DNA of 64,000 bases from Candidatus Brocadiaceae bacterium S225 (lineage in GTDB: Bacteria > Planctomycetota > Brocadiia > Brocadiales > Scalinduaceae): positions 84,197-148,196 of the forward strand of contig SMSL01000007.1 of the NCBI GenBank assembly GCA_007859995.1, read 5' to 3'. A model generated the notes under the pieces. It was not told the origin of the DNA. It did no database searches and saw nothing but the letters and a program-made list of their open reading frames with translations. This document shows, piece after piece, positions 35,924 through 46,527 of this stretch; the first letter of the stretch is position 1; each line of letters begins with the position of its first letter. The position numbers were made by a program, and so were the translations under genes.

Positions 35924-37315
35924 ATGAAAATAACTTTTATTGGTGCTACAAGAATTGTTACCGGTTCATGTTTCCATATCCAGACGGAAAAAGCACATCT
36001 CCTTATTGATTGTGGGCTGTTCCAGGGAACCAGGGAGAATGAGCAGAAGAACGCGGAGCCTTTCCCGTTCAAACCATCTGAAGTAGACTATCTCTTGTTG
36101 ACGCATGCCCACCTGGATCATACAGGACTAATTCCAAAGTTGGTAAAGGAAGGTTTTCAGGGTAAAATACTCGCGACAAAAGCAACTGCTGAACTGTGCA
36201 ATGTCATGCTCCTCGATTCAGCACACATACATGAGCGTGAGGCGGAATGGCAAAACAAAAAACGTATGAGGGCAGGGAAACCTCCCCTGCAACCACTATA
36301 TACAACAGAAGATGCTGCCTACAGCTTTCAATTTTTTCAAGGGGCTAATTACAATGAAATAGTGGATCTGGAGAATGGCGTTAAGGTGAGATTTCAGGAC
36401 GCTGGTCACATCCTGGGATCCGCGAGCCTGGAGCTATGGGTAAAGGAAAATGCAAAAGAGAAGAAACTCGTTTTCTCCGGAGACATCGGACAAAAGGATC
36501 TGCCGATTGTCAAAGACCCTACACCTATAGAGGAGGCAGACTATGTATTTACGGAATCTACGTATGGGAACAGAAGGCACAAAGATATTGATGAAACAGT
36601 AGAAGAGTTCAGAAAAGCGGTATCCGAAGCATTAGAAAGGGGGGGAAATGTGATCATACCTGCCTTTGCTGTTGGACGAACACAGAACATTCTCTATATA
36701 TTGAAACAACTGTCGAAAGAGAGAAAACTCAAGAATCTTCACGTTTTTGTTGACAGCCCTATGGCAATTCAAGCTACCAACATAACCTTAAATCATCCGG
36801 AATGCTTCGATGAAGAAACCCTGGAACTTGTGAAGAAAGGAAAGCTTTCCGGAAGCGGACTCTCCTTAACGTTCACGGAGAAAGTGGAAGATTCCATGAA
36901 AATAAACAAAACAAAATCCGGAGCAATTATTATCTCCGCGAGTGGAATGTGTAACGCGGGAAGAATCCGTCATCATCTAAAGCACAATTTATGGCGTTCG
37001 GAGTGCAGTGTCATATTCGTAGGATACCAGGCTCAAGGCACTCTGGGAAGAAGGATAATAGAGGGCGCAGAAGTAGTAAAGATTTTAGGGGAAGAGATCG
37101 CGGTAAAGGCTAAGATATACACCATAGGCGGTTTTTCCGCCCACGCGGATCAGGAAGGGCTCATCGATTGGCTCAGTAATTTTAAAAAGAAACCTGAACG
37201 TATTTTTGTTATGCATGGTGAGGAAGATACAGCGGTGGGGTTTGCCGAAACGATTAAAAAACGGCTGAATATTGATGCCTACGCGCCATTGTATCTTGAA
37301 GATATAACGATATAA
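35924..37315 (+). CDS. Metallo-beta-lactamase/beta-CASP RNA-processing nuclease
   Basis: The 463-residue protein has the metal motif LTHAHLDHTGLIP near residue 58 and DAGHILGSASLEL. FSGDIG and the beta-CASP segment VIIPAFAVGRTQNILY follow, then SASGMCNAGRI and the C-terminal GGFSAHADQEGL. This is the YSH1/CPSF73-like group of single-stranded-RNA nucleases, common in bacteria and archaea. It is 5 bp from the next gene's frame, suggesting co-transcription with the LOG-family gene. Confidence 0.9.
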   Translation: MKITFIGATRIVTGSCFHIQTEKAHLLIDCGLFQGTRENEQKNAEPFPFKPSEVDYLLLTHAHLDHTGLIPKLVKEGFQGKILATKATAELCNVMLLDSAHIHEREAEWQNKKRMRAGKPPLQPLYTTEDAAYSFQFFQGANYNEIVDLENGVKVRFQDAGHILGSASLELWVKENAKEKKLVFSGDIGQKDLPIVKDPTPIEEADYVFTESTYGNRRHKDIDETVEEFRKAVSEALERGGNVIIPAFAVGRTQNILYILKQLSKERKLKNLHVFVDSPMAIQATNITLNHPECFDEETLELVKKGKLSGSGLSLTFTEKVEDSMKINKTKSGAIIISASGMCNAGRIRHHLKHNLWRSECSVIFVGYQAQGTLGRRIIEGAEVVKILGEEIAVKAKIYTIGGFSAHADQEGLIDWLSNFKKKPERIFVMHGEEDTAVGFAETIKKRLNIDAYAPLYLEDITI

Positions 37316-37359
37316 TTATATTGATTAATTTTTTTATCTGTACTAAGGAAATAAATTCT

Positions 37360-38103
37360 ATGACGGTAAATAAACAAAAGAAGACTAAAAAAGACACAAA
37401 TAAAATCTCAATTACACCTGGCCAGAGAATCACAACGGTAATTGAAGACAAAGATGAAAATGTATCATCCTGGCGGGTTTTTAAGATTATGGGAGAATTT
37501 GTCAGCGGTTATGAATTTTTGAGTAATTATGATTTAGCGGTAAGTATTTTTGGCAGCGCCCGTCGTGGATTCAAAGATGAAATTTACAAAGAAGCACAGA
37601 AACTTGGATACAAACTGGCAAAATTGGGTTTTGCAGTTATTACGGGAGGAGGGCCCGGCATTATGGAGGCTGCCAATAGAGGCGCACATAAAGCGGGAGG
37701 AAAGTCTGTTGGAATTAATATACAATTGCCTGCCGAACAACAGGTAAATCCTTATGTCCGGGAAACCATTGGGTTTAATTATTTTTTTATCCGTAAGCTG
37801 ATGTTATCATTTGCGTCGGAAGTATATGTTTTTTTCCCGGGTGGCTTTGGAACGCTCGATGAGCTTTTTGAATTGTTAACACTTATTCAGACAAAAAAGA
37901 GTAAACCGATCCCAATCATTTTGGTAAACAAGGAATATTGGACACCACTGTTAGACTGGATAAACAATCAGGTTTTTAAAAAAAATAATGCTATAAACAA
38001 AGAAGATATGGAGATTTATAGTTTGGTAGATACAGCGGAAGAGGCATTTCTTTTGATTCAAAAATTGATTGATACGAAACAGCCTACTTCCTCTTTGCAA
38101 TAG
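37360..38103 (+). CDS. LOG-family Rossmann-fold protein (TIGR00730-like)
   Basis: About 247 residues from the ATG preceded by AAGGAAA. The nucleotide-binding and catalytic signatures are [14 protein letters not shown] and [12 protein letters not shown], the latter matching the PGGxGTxxE of LOG/YvdD phosphoribohydrolases. These release bases from nucleoside monophosphates such as AMP. A basic N-terminal extension of ~40 residues precedes the domain. Its 3' end overlaps the convergent citrate synthase gene by 20 bp. Confidence 0.87.
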   Translation: MTVNKQKKTKKDTNKISITPGQRITTVIEDKDENVSSWRVFKIMGEFVSGYEFLSNYDLAVSIFGSARRGFKDEIYKEAQKLGYKLAKLGFAVITGGGPGIMEAANRGAHKAGGKSVGINIQLPAEQQVNPYVRETIGFNYFFIRKLMLSFASEVYVFFPGGFGTLDELFELLTLIQTKKSKPIPIILVNKEYWTPLLDWINNQVFKKNNAINKEDMEIYSLVDTAEEAFLLIQKLIDTKQPTSSLQ

Positions 38104-39382
38104 AAATATAGTTTCTTGGTTTATGACCTGTATACAGTTGACGTGGACGGCCAATTTTCTGCGTTGGATCCTCAATCATTTCTTTCCATTGAGCAACCCA
38201 TCCAGCGGTTCTTGCAATTGCAAAAAGAACCGTATACAGATTTGAAGGTATACCCATTGCCTTGTAAATTATACCCGAATAAAAATCCACATTCGGATAC
38301 AGTTTGCGTTTTATAAAGTAATTATCTGTCAATGCTATATCTTCTAATTTCATAGCAATTTTGAGTAATGCATTATTCCGCATGCCAAGCTCGGCAAGAA
38401 CCTCATGACAGGTATCCTTCAGCACAGATGCCCTTGGATCATAATTTTTATATACCCTGTGACCAAACCCCATAAGCAGGAAAGGATCATCCTTGTCTTT
38501 AGCCCTTTTAATAAATTTAGGAATATTTTTAATATCACCAATCTCCTCCAGCATATGGATTACTGCTTCATTCGCGCCACCATGAGCAGGCCCCCAAAGT
38601 GAAGCAATGCCCGCACTGATACATGCAAACGGGTTTGCCCCGGAGGACCCCGCAAGCCTTACCGTTGAGGTAGAAGCATTTTGTTCATGATCAGCGTGTA
38701 AAATAAAAATCGCATCCATTGCCTTTGCAAGAACCTTATTAACCTTATACTCTTCAGAAGGTATCGCAAACAACATATGTAAAAAGTTGGCGGTATAATC
38801 CAGATCGTTTCTTGGGTAAATAAATGGCTTGCCAAGCGAGTATTTATAGGCCATTGCTGCAAGTGTCGGCGTCTTTGCAATCATTCTTAGCGCAGCAATC
38901 CTTCTCTGTTCTTCATCATTAATATTCAATGAGTCATGATAAAATGCTGAAAGAGAAGCAAATGCCCCACACATTATTGCCATTGGATGTGAAAACCGTG
39001 GAAAACCCCTGTATAAAAACTGTAGCTGTTCATGAACAAGAGAACGATTCTTTATTTCTGAAACAAAAAGGGCTGACTCTTTTTTATCCGGCAATTCTCC
39101 ATGTAATAATAAGTAGCTAACCTCCATAAAGTTGCTTTTCCGGGCAAGTTCTGCAATATCATAGCCTCTATATCTCAGAATTCCTCTTTCACCGTCAACA
39201 TATGTTATACTTGATTCACAGGAAGCAGTTGACATGAAACCGGGATCATAGGTAAAAAACCCGGATTCCCGGTACAATGACGTTATGTCGATTACCTCAG
39301 GGCCTTCAGAACCTTTATAAACAGGAAACTCTATGTTTTTCCTACTTTTTCCAATTATTAGTGAAGCTTTTTTAGTAGTCAT
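38084..39382 (-). CDS. gltA: Citrate synthase
   Basis: The 432-residue enzyme condenses oxaloacetate and acetyl-CoA. The active-site histidines lie in [11 protein letters not shown] and GFGHRVY, and the catalytic aspartate in NVDFYSG. The beta-strand-rich N-terminal ~70 residues (including [18 protein letters not shown]) place it in the type II hexameric group, which is often NADH-sensitive. No other TCA gene adjoins it. It is convergent with and overlaps the LOG gene. Confidence 0.95.
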   Translation of the reverse strand: MTTKKASLIIGKSRKNIEFPVYKGSEGPEVIDITSLYRESGFFTYDPGFMSTASCESSITYVDGERGILRYRGYDIAELARKSNFMEVSYLLLHGELPDKKESALFVSEIKNRSLVHEQLQFLYRGFPRFSHPMAIMCGAFASLSAFYHDSLNINDEEQRRIAALRMIAKTPTLAAMAYKYSLGKPFIYPRNDLDYTANFLHMLFAIPSEEYKVNKVLAKAMDAIFILHADHEQNASTSTVRLAGSSGANPFACISAGIASLWGPAHGGANEAVIHMLEEIGDIKNIPKFIKRAKDKDDPFLLMGFGHRVYKNYDPRASVLKDTCHEVLAELGMRNNALLKIAMKLEDIALTDNYFIKRKLYPNVDFYSGIIYKAMGIPSNLYTVLFAIARTAGWVAQWKEMIEDPTQKIGRPRQLYTGHKPRNYISIAKRK

Positions 39383-39574
39383 TCATATGCCTTTATCAAA
39401 AACGAGTATTGAAAAATTTCGAGTTTACGTCGCAATAGTCTCATCGACAATCTTACAAATATCAACTTTGCGTCGGTTACGGTGAATAGTTACTGTACAT
39501 TTTAAGTTAAAAGCTGTAAAATTTCAACAGCTTTAAAATTATAAAGATTCGATTACCACTGATAAAAGATTGTT

Positions 39575-41155
39575 ATGAAAAAGGCAGAAAAAGAAAAATT
39601 AAAAAAAATGTTAGAAGGAAGGTTTGGCATTCTTATACCTGACAACATATCATTGCAGAAGATGAGTGAAAGGAAGAAAAAAGAATGGGTGGATAGGGGT
39701 GATCGTGTAACCTATCTCCAGCCACAAGACTTCCTGACGACAAGGGCGGCAAAGAAACCCTTTGTAATAGAGCCCGACATCATTCAACTGGTTACAGACA
39801 CTATTCAGCAGGAGGATTTGAAAATCTATTTCGGAATGCTGAGTTATCATGGACGCGGGAATGCCGCCCTGTATACCGGCCTAAATGTATTTGATTCACT
39901 TGAACCATATCGGGAGAAGTGGGATCTCAAATTCTTCCTCGGCTTTCAGGGCAACCGGGAAACATCACTTTGCAAGAAATTAAGAGAGAAAGGTGTAAGT
40001 GTTTTTTTAAATGATCAGATACAACTGGAGGACAAAGAGGGGAATATTATCGTTGCTGACAATGAGCCAGGAAAGGCGGCAAACTGCGTTAAATCACTTA
40101 AGATGATTCAGCGCGAGGTAAAAAAACATAAATGGAGCGCGAGAAAAACGTTCGTAGTTTTTGTGGATGACGATTACGTCATGCAGGATTCACTGACATA
40201 TCTTATGATGATAATATCATGGGTTTTCAGTTTTGTTTCACCCCAGATAGCAAAAGAAAAAAGTTTTCAGCAACTGATTGAGAATTGCCAAAAAGTGGGG
40301 TTTGTAAAAAATGGAAGCTCCCGCCTGCAGTTTTCACGTCAGGTTACACGCGAGATTGTTTATGGAGAAAAACCTGTAATGAGCTATAGAGATTTTCTGA
40401 TTGAGCTTCTCAAGAGAGAGATAAGGGAGCTCGGAGAACGTTTTGAACGTGAAGAAAAAAAGAGCACAGTCGAAAGAATGATTAAGGAATTAAGTCAGAT
40501 GAAAACTGCTATCAGGCAATTAGAGAAAGTGCCAGCTGAAGCGATCATGACGCCGGATAATTTTTCCTCCGTTCTTTCTGTGTTTGAAAAAAGAACACAA
40601 AGAAGTTGTAAAATGATCAGAGAGTTATTAAAGAGGAAAGTAAGATTAGGGGGCAGGGTGACAAGTTTGCTGACCACTCTTTTTCTCCGCTATTCGGAAG
40701 AAGCCCTTCATCTCTGGCTCAGCGAGTTTACGTATATGCTCCATGGAGATCAGGGGATGTCTCTCTATAACTGGCAGCACATGTTAATTGGCCGGGGATA
40801 TGCAATAGAGATCTCACTTCTGGTACAAGTGCTCCTTGATAGGCAGTTTCAAAATTACAAGATTATTAATATTAATTCAACCCCCCATATCCATCAGTCA
40901 CAACAGGATATGAATGTGAATCGAATGCGGGACACTATTCTCTCTTCGTTAGATCTTTTTCGTCTGTTATACGGAGAAATCAAACCTCATGATTTCCTGC
41001 AGCGTTACGATAAGAGTCACACCAGCAGGAGAAGGATAATCCGGCACCCGGACGGCAGGGTCAGTTTTGATGATCAGCTGCTTCAATTAGAGGAAGATCA
41101 CCTGATCCCCCCCTTGAAAGATCTATTGATGGCTGAGAATCCGGTGAAGGCATAA
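39575..41155 (+). CDS. Mannosyl-3-phosphoglycerate-synthase-like glycosyltransferase (GT55-like) with helical insertion
   Basis: The 526-residue protein shares with MPGS a GT-A core. FVDDDYV near residue 196 takes the place of the FVDADNY metal site. GRVTSLLT, HGDQGMSLYN and GRGYAIEISLLVQVL match MPGS GRVSEIT, TGNAGEHAM and TGYSIEPYEIVYIL. The histidine segment NSTPHIHQ matches LNPHFHE. Between the halves, ~120 charged helical residues are inserted relative to the ~390-residue enzymes. Transfer of a sugar to phosphoglycerate or glycerate for a compatible solute is inferred. No MPGP phosphatase gene is nearby. Confidence 0.6.
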   Translation: MKKAEKEKLKKMLEGRFGILIPDNISLQKMSERKKKEWVDRGDRVTYLQPQDFLTTRAAKKPFVIEPDIIQLVTDTIQQEDLKIYFGMLSYHGRGNAALYTGLNVFDSLEPYREKWDLKFFLGFQGNRETSLCKKLREKGVSVFLNDQIQLEDKEGNIIVADNEPGKAANCVKSLKMIQREVKKHKWSARKTFVVFVDDDYVMQDSLTYLMMIISWVFSFVSPQIAKEKSFQQLIENCQKVGFVKNGSSRLQFSRQVTREIVYGEKPVMSYRDFLIELLKREIRELGERFEREEKKSTVERMIKELSQMKTAIRQLEKVPAEAIMTPDNFSSVLSVFEKRTQRSCKMIRELLKRKVRLGGRVTSLLTTLFLRYSEEALHLWLSEFTYMLHGDQGMSLYNWQHMLIGRGYAIEISLLVQVLLDRQFQNYKIININSTPHIHQSQQDMNVNRMRDTILSSLDLFRLLYGEIKPHDFLQRYDKSHTSRRRIIRHPDGRVSFDDQLLQLEEDHLIPPLKDLLMAENPVKA

Positions 41156-41192
41156 AGCCGGCAGTAACAAACCAAAAAATAAGAAGTATACC

Positions 41193-42524
41193 ATGACGAT
41201 ATTAAAACTCAGGCAGGATGCCAGTACTATTTTCAAAACAGGTTTGAAAGCTGTAGATCCCAAAGTATCAGTAGAAAGTTATGTTAAGCGAAAGAACAAT
41301 ACCTTAATTGTAGATAAGAGAAAATATGACCTTGATCAATTTGATAAAATATATGTTGTCGGCGGTGGCAAGGCCGGAGCCTCTATGGCCGCCGCAATAG
41401 AAGAAATACTTGATGACCGCATCACAGAAGGTTTTGTTAACGTTAAATATGGTTATACGGCTAAATTAGAAAAAATCAAGATACATGAGGCCGCCCATCC
41501 CGTACCTGATGATGCGGGCAGTGATGGTGCGGAGGAGATCGTCAGGCTCGCAAAAATTGCAGGAGAAAGAGATTTGCTTATCTGTCTTATTTCCGGTGGT
41601 GGTTCCGCGCTTCTTCCTCTGCCTGTACAAGGCATCTCTTTAGGTGAAAAGCAAGAGGTTACGAAGGAACTGTTAGCCTGCGGTGCCGGCATAAACGAAA
41701 TAAATGCTGTGCGTAAACACATGTCAAGGTTCAAGGGAGGACAACTTGCCCGTTTTGCCTATCCCGCAACATTAATCACACTTATTCTTTCAGACGTTAT
41801 AGGCAGCTATCTGGATGTTATTGCATCAGGACCCACTGTTCCGGACAGATCAACGTTTAATGATGTACAGAAGATATTGAAGCGTTACAAAATTTGGAAT
41901 AAAATTCCGGATACCGTTAGGAATCACTTCGAAAAAGGAATAAAGGGAAACATACCGGAAACTCCAAAAGCGGGAGAAAGTATTTTTTCTAAAACACAAA
42001 ATGTTATCGTAGGCAGTAATATGCAGGCGGTGATGGCCGGAGCTGAAAAAGCCAGAGAAATTGGTTACCATACAATGGTTCTTTCTTCTTTTATCGAAGG
42101 AGAAACGAAAGATGTGGCAAGGGTACATGCTGCTATCGCAAAAGAGATTTTACAATCAGGAAACCCTGTTCCAGCTCCTGCTTGTGTGGTTTCAGGAGGA
42201 GAAACTACCGTAGCGATTCATGGAAAGGGAAAGGGTGGGAGAAATCAGGAATTTTGCCTTGCGTCATCTATAGACATTGCAGGTCTGGAATCGGTAGTGA
42301 TCTTGAGTGGCGGCACTGACGGTAGCGATGGCCCTACAGATGCGGCAGGTGCGATTTGTGATGGAGAAACGGTGGAGCGCGCTATAGACAAAGGTATGAA
42401 TGCCTCGGACTATCTATGCGACAATAACTCTTATGTTTTCTTTAATAATTTAAACGACCTCCTGATAACCGGACCAACTAATACGAATGTGATGGATTTG
42501 CGGTTGATTTTAGTCGGGAATTAG
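41193..42524 (+). CDS. Glycerate 2-kinase (GckA/MOFRL family)
   Basis: A 443-residue member of the MOFRL glycerate kinases. VVGGGKAGASMA lies near residue 52, and LISGGGSALLPLP near 128. The C-terminal GGETTV and GGRNQEFCLA are the MOFRL signatures, followed by GGTDGSDGPTDAAGA. It phosphorylates D-glycerate to 2-phosphoglycerate. It lies 37 bp after the GT55-like gene and 53 bp before pyruvate kinase, linking glycerate to lower glycolysis and to glycerate-containing solutes. Confidence 0.9.
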   Translation: MTILKLRQDASTIFKTGLKAVDPKVSVESYVKRKNNTLIVDKRKYDLDQFDKIYVVGGGKAGASMAAAIEEILDDRITEGFVNVKYGYTAKLEKIKIHEAAHPVPDDAGSDGAEEIVRLAKIAGERDLLICLISGGGSALLPLPVQGISLGEKQEVTKELLACGAGINEINAVRKHMSRFKGGQLARFAYPATLITLILSDVIGSYLDVIASGPTVPDRSTFNDVQKILKRYKIWNKIPDTVRNHFEKGIKGNIPETPKAGESIFSKTQNVIVGSNMQAVMAGAEKAREIGYHTMVLSSFIEGETKDVARVHAAIAKEILQSGNPVPAPACVVSGGETTVAIHGKGKGGRNQEFCLASSIDIAGLESVVILSGGTDGSDGPTDAAGAICDGETVERAIDKGMNASDYLCDNNSYVFFNNLNDLLITGPTNTNVMDLRLILVGN

Positions 42525-42577
42525 TTGCATAGAACAAAAATTACTCTAATTAGATAACTTTATTTTAAGTACAAAAA

Positions 42578-43993
42578 ATGCGTAGAACAAAAATTGTTTG
42601 CACTATTGGACCGGCAAGTGATTCAGAAGATCTCCTCGGGAAATTAATTGACGCGGGTATGAACGTGGCGCGCCTCAATTTCTCGCATGGCACACACGAA
42701 GAACACGGAGCCACAATAAGAAGGATTCGTTCCGTTTCGGACGAGAAACAGGTCTCAATCGCTATTCTACAGGATCTGGCTGGCCCTAAGATCAGGGTTG
42801 GAAAACTTAAAGATGACTCAGTCTTTTTAGAGGCCGGACAGACGTTTATCTTGTCAAATGAAGACGTGCTGGGGGATGAAAACAAAGTTTTCGTATCGTA
42901 TCAAAAATTAACAGCAGAGGTAAAGATTGGTGATCTAATACTCCTGGCAGATGGCAGTATTGAACTCTGCGTTGTAAAAACAGATGTCAAAAATGTTACT
43001 TGTAAAGTTCAGGTTGGAGGGGAACTTTCTTCCAATAAGGGCATTAATCTACCGGGAAGTTCTTTGTCAGTCCCGGCGTTTACGGAAAAGGATCGCAAAG
43101 ACCTGGAGTTTGGATTAGATCAGGGGGTAGACTACGTTGCCATGTCCTTTGTGCGCAGTAAAGAAGATATATTGCAGATGAAGGGATTTTTGAAAGGCAT
43201 CAACAGGCAAATCCCGATAATAGCAAAAGTTGAAAAACATGAGGCCCTTGGAAACATCGATGAAATCATAGACATTGTAGACGGAATAATGGTGGCGAGA
43301 GGAGATTTGGCCGTAGAAACTCCTTTAGAGAAAGTTCCGATGGTACAGAAGATGTTAATCCAGAAAAGCAATCAAAAAGGCAAACCGGTTATTACGGCTA
43401 CTCAGATGTTGAAGTCTATGATAGAAAATCCCAGACCTACGAGAGCCGAGGCAAATGATGTGGCGAATGCCGTTTTGGATGGCACCGACGCGGTAATGCT
43501 TTCGGAGGAGACAACCGTTGGTAAATATCCAGTTAGATCAGTACGTACCATGGCTAAGATTATAGAAGCGACAGAGTCAAACCGTGTATTAAAATATCAA
43601 CATTATAGACCTGATGAAAAAAACCCTGAAGCCATAGTCAGTGCAGTCAGTCATGCTACTTCAGAAATAGCGAAAAATATAAAAGCAGAGGCGATCCTTA
43701 CTCCCACTCAAACCGGAAGCACTGCGAAAATGGTTGCATCCAATCGTCCGGACCAGGTAATTATTGCTTTAAGTCCTGACCCTGATGTGGTTCGCTGTCT
43801 CAATTTAGTCTGGGGAGTATATCCCATTCTGTCAGATAACTATAGTAATACAGAGGAAATGATTGAACAGGTAAAAGAGAAGGCACTGCGGTCCGGTTTA
43901 GTAAAAACCGGTGATGTGGTCGTTATTACAGCAGGTGTTCCAATAGGTATTGCAGGCTCTACCAACTTGATCAAAGTGGAGATATTGAAATAA
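42578..43993 (+). CDS. pyk: Pyruvate kinase
   Basis: The 471-residue enzyme makes pyruvate and ATP from phosphoenolpyruvate. Signatures are TKIVCTIGPAS, NVARLNFSHG, ILQDLAGPKIRVG, the active-site IIAKVEKHEAL, MVARGDLAVE and PTRAEANDVANAVLDGTDA. A full C-terminal allosteric domain is present. It follows glycerate kinase and may share its transcript, so that 2-phosphoglycerate formation and pyruvate formation are co-expressed. Confidence 0.96.
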   Translation: MRRTKIVCTIGPASDSEDLLGKLIDAGMNVARLNFSHGTHEEHGATIRRIRSVSDEKQVSIAILQDLAGPKIRVGKLKDDSVFLEAGQTFILSNEDVLGDENKVFVSYQKLTAEVKIGDLILLADGSIELCVVKTDVKNVTCKVQVGGELSSNKGINLPGSSLSVPAFTEKDRKDLEFGLDQGVDYVAMSFVRSKEDILQMKGFLKGINRQIPIIAKVEKHEALGNIDEIIDIVDGIMVARGDLAVETPLEKVPMVQKMLIQKSNQKGKPVITATQMLKSMIENPRPTRAEANDVANAVLDGTDAVMLSEETTVGKYPVRSVRTMAKIIEATESNRVLKYQHYRPDEKNPEAIVSAVSHATSEIAKNIKAEAILTPTQTGSTAKMVASNRPDQVIIALSPDPDVVRCLNLVWGVYPILSDNYSNTEEMIEQVKEKALRSGLVKTGDVVVITAGVPIGIAGSTNLIKVEILK

Positions 43994-44054
43994 ACATAAA
44001 AGGGTTTATGCGTTCACTTATTTTATATTACCGCTCCCTTAAAGGAAAAGTCAC

Positions 44055-45845
44055 ATGTCCCTGGATATAATTCTTGTTTTCGCCATACTATTGGCAATTA
44101 TTATTCTGTTTGTTACAGAAATTATAAGAGTTGACGTAGTTGCTCTACTCGTTTTAATATTATTGCCAATGTTCGGTTTGATAGAAAAGGAGCAGGTGTT
44201 TTCAGGGTTTGCGAGTAACGCCGCTATTTCAATTATTGCGGTAATGATTCTCGGATACGGTGTTGAGCAATCCGGTGTCATGAATCGGTTAATAAAATTT
44301 ATTTTCCATGTAGCGGGGAAAAGTGACCGCCGGCTTTTCGGTGTAATTTCATTAATGATCGGTGCCGTATCGGCTTTCATGCAGAATATCGGTGTTATTG
44401 CTTTGTTTCTTCCTGCCCTTATAAAGATTACAAAGCGTAAGGGGATATCTCCCTCCTCCTTCTTTATGCCTATGGGATTTGCCGTCATCCTGGGCGGCAC
44501 CATAAGCATGATTGGTTCAAGCCCTCTCATACTCCTCAACGATCTGATGGAACACGGTGGCTTGCAGAAATTTACCTTATTCAGTGTAGCCCCAATAGGA
44601 TTGGTGTTACTCTTCGCCGGTACTGCCTTTTTTCTCCTGCTTGGAAAATATGTCTTACCATCAAGACCACTAGAAGATCCTGTAGTCAAACGTCAACAGG
44701 AATTAATTTCTTCATGGGATTTACCGAAAACACTGTTTGAACTGACGATATTGGACAACAGCCCTTTAATTGGAAAAACCAGAGAAACGATAAAATTGAA
44801 AGAACAATACGGACTTTACCTTATCGCACTGGGAGAAAAAGATCAAATTCTCTATGCACCATGGAGACAGGCAAGTTTCAGCGCCGGCCAGAAACTTGGC
44901 ATTTTTGGAAGTAAGGAAAATGTTGAACGTCTCGCGTCTGATTATCATTTACAGATCAGCAAATATGTAACAACATTTGATGTTCTTGAGAAGGACGCCA
45001 TTGCTGGCTTTGCTGAAGTTATCGTAAGGCCACACTCTTCAATAATTGGAAAAACGTTGCGCGAAGTTTCACTGCGTAAGACTTTTGGGATAGAACCTCT
45101 GGTTTTATTAAGTAGTGGGATAGAAGCGAGGAGCAGGTTTTCCGATACAGCTCTTAAGTCCGGTGATATAATCATCGTATACGGACACTGGAAATACATT
45201 AAGAACTTGAGTATTGACAAAAATTTTATTGTCGTCACTCCGATAGGGTCTGCTGAAACCAGCTCATCGAAAGAAATTACCGCTAGTATCTGTTTTCTCT
45301 CTTCCATTGTAATGGCCATCTCAGGAGTTTACCTTCCCATAGCTTTGTTTACCGGCGCATTGGGAATGATCCTTTTTGGAGTAGTGCGGATTGATGACGC
45401 GTATAAGGCAATAGATTGGCAGGTTGTTTTTCTTCTTGCGGGTTTAATACCCCTTGGTCTTGCAATGAAGCAGACGGGGACAGCAGAACTTATCGCATAT
45501 AATATGATGCATTTTTTGGAAGGAAAGCACATTATCGTTATATTACTGGCGATCGCTTCCCTTACAACACTTTTTACTCTATTTTTGTCTAATGTTGCTG
45601 CTACGATTCTACTGGTACCATTGGTAATAGACATAGGAAAAATTATTGATGTCGACCCTCGTTATCTGGCACTCTTAGTGGCAATATCTGCTTCAAACTC
45701 CTTTCTCTTGCCGACTCACCAGGTAAATGCCTTGCTTATTGTGCCGGGTAAGTACCGTAATCTGGATTATCTCAAGGCAGGAGGTATTATGACAATAATT
45801 TTTCTCTGTATTACGGTTAGTATAATTTATTTCTGTTATTTGTAA
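44055..45845 (+). CDS. SLC13/DASS-type permease with RCK/TrkA-C domains (copy 1)
   Basis: A 596-residue transporter with ~5 helices, a soluble middle carrying TrkA-C-like repeats (residues ~210-400), then ~6 helices. Family elements are GFASNAAISIIAVMILGYGVE, a re-entrant FMQNIGVIALFLPA, and LSNVAATILLVP. Substrates of relatives include dicarboxylates, sulfate and citrate, so the ligand is undefined. A paralogue lies 8 kb downstream. Together they bracket the RimK-type operon. Confidence 0.83.
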   Translation: MSLDIILVFAILLAIIILFVTEIIRVDVVALLVLILLPMFGLIEKEQVFSGFASNAAISIIAVMILGYGVEQSGVMNRLIKFIFHVAGKSDRRLFGVISLMIGAVSAFMQNIGVIALFLPALIKITKRKGISPSSFFMPMGFAVILGGTISMIGSSPLILLNDLMEHGGLQKFTLFSVAPIGLVLLFAGTAFFLLLGKYVLPSRPLEDPVVKRQQELISSWDLPKTLFELTILDNSPLIGKTRETIKLKEQYGLYLIALGEKDQILYAPWRQASFSAGQKLGIFGSKENVERLASDYHLQISKYVTTFDVLEKDAIAGFAEVIVRPHSSIIGKTLREVSLRKTFGIEPLVLLSSGIEARSRFSDTALKSGDIIIVYGHWKYIKNLSIDKNFIVVTPIGSAETSSSKEITASICFLSSIVMAISGVYLPIALFTGALGMILFGVVRIDDAYKAIDWQVVFLLAGLIPLGLAMKQTGTAELIAYNMMHFLEGKHIIVILLAIASLTTLFTLFLSNVAATILLVPLVIDIGKIIDVDPRYLALLVAISASNSFLLPTHQVNALLIVPGKYRNLDYLKAGGIMTIIFLCITVSIIYFCYL

Positions 45846-45957
45846 GACTTCTTATTATGATAAATACTCTTAGATTATCAGAGATTATACACACTTGTGC
45901 TTACCATTAAGACTCTTCGGCATTATGAACATCTCTATGATAGAGGTAACCCGACTA

Positions 45958-46497
45958 TCAGTCACCCCGGTGTTTCTTTCGTTTTTGTTTTGGTTTAACA
46001 ACTGCATGGTAAATTGCAAGCGAACCTTTCTTTGAGAGCTTCCCCTGGCAAAATGACTTTGCTGGGTCTACGAGGAGTAAACACATTGCTTCGCGTCCCA
46101 GTAACATGCGGTAACTCATAATATCCCGATTGGTGAGAGTAATAAAAATATTTTGATGCAAGCTGCCAATTTGAATAACACTACGGATAACATAGCGGCT
46201 CTCTTCCTGGCCATTCGAGCTCTTTATCACACGTTCGTCAGCTAGTTCAGCTTTGCAGTGTCTGCTGATGGTGTTGTTGTTCTGTAATGGATGGATATTG
46301 AAACTTACGCAACGCTTTCCGCGTTTATGAAATATTTTTACATCAAACGCATGCAGTGCGGAAGTCTTTGCGCCGGTATCAATCTTTACTTTAATGGCAG
46401 GGATATGAAGTTCCGGAAGGCTTGCCCACTCTCTCCAACCTACTACTACCTTGCCCGGTCTTAGATCCTGCTCATTTGCCCTCTTTTTCTCTGACAT
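45958..46497 (-). CDS. Retropepsin-like protease of the RimK-associated family (COG4067)
   Basis: A protein of about 179 residues with the pattern VVGWREWASLPEL, then the aspartyl-protease motif KVKIDTGAKTSALHA and HRxxMLLGREAM-like ending YRMLLGREAM. The family (often annotated ATP-dependent zinc protease) is repeatedly found next to RimK-type ligases. A GTG 15 bp further upstream is an alternative start. It is the last gene of a four-gene reverse-strand operon. Confidence 0.82.
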   Translation of the reverse strand: MSEKKRANEQDLRPGKVVVGWREWASLPELHIPAIKVKIDTGAKTSALHAFDVKIFHKRGKRCVSFNIHPLQNNNTISRHCKAELADERVIKSSNGQEESRYVIRSVIQIGSLHQNIFITLTNRDIMSYRMLLGREAMCLLLVDPAKSFCQGKLSKKGSLAIYHAVVKPKQKRKKHRGD

Positions 46498-46527
46498 CTG
46501 ACCTGATTCCACTCACGTTCTATACAT

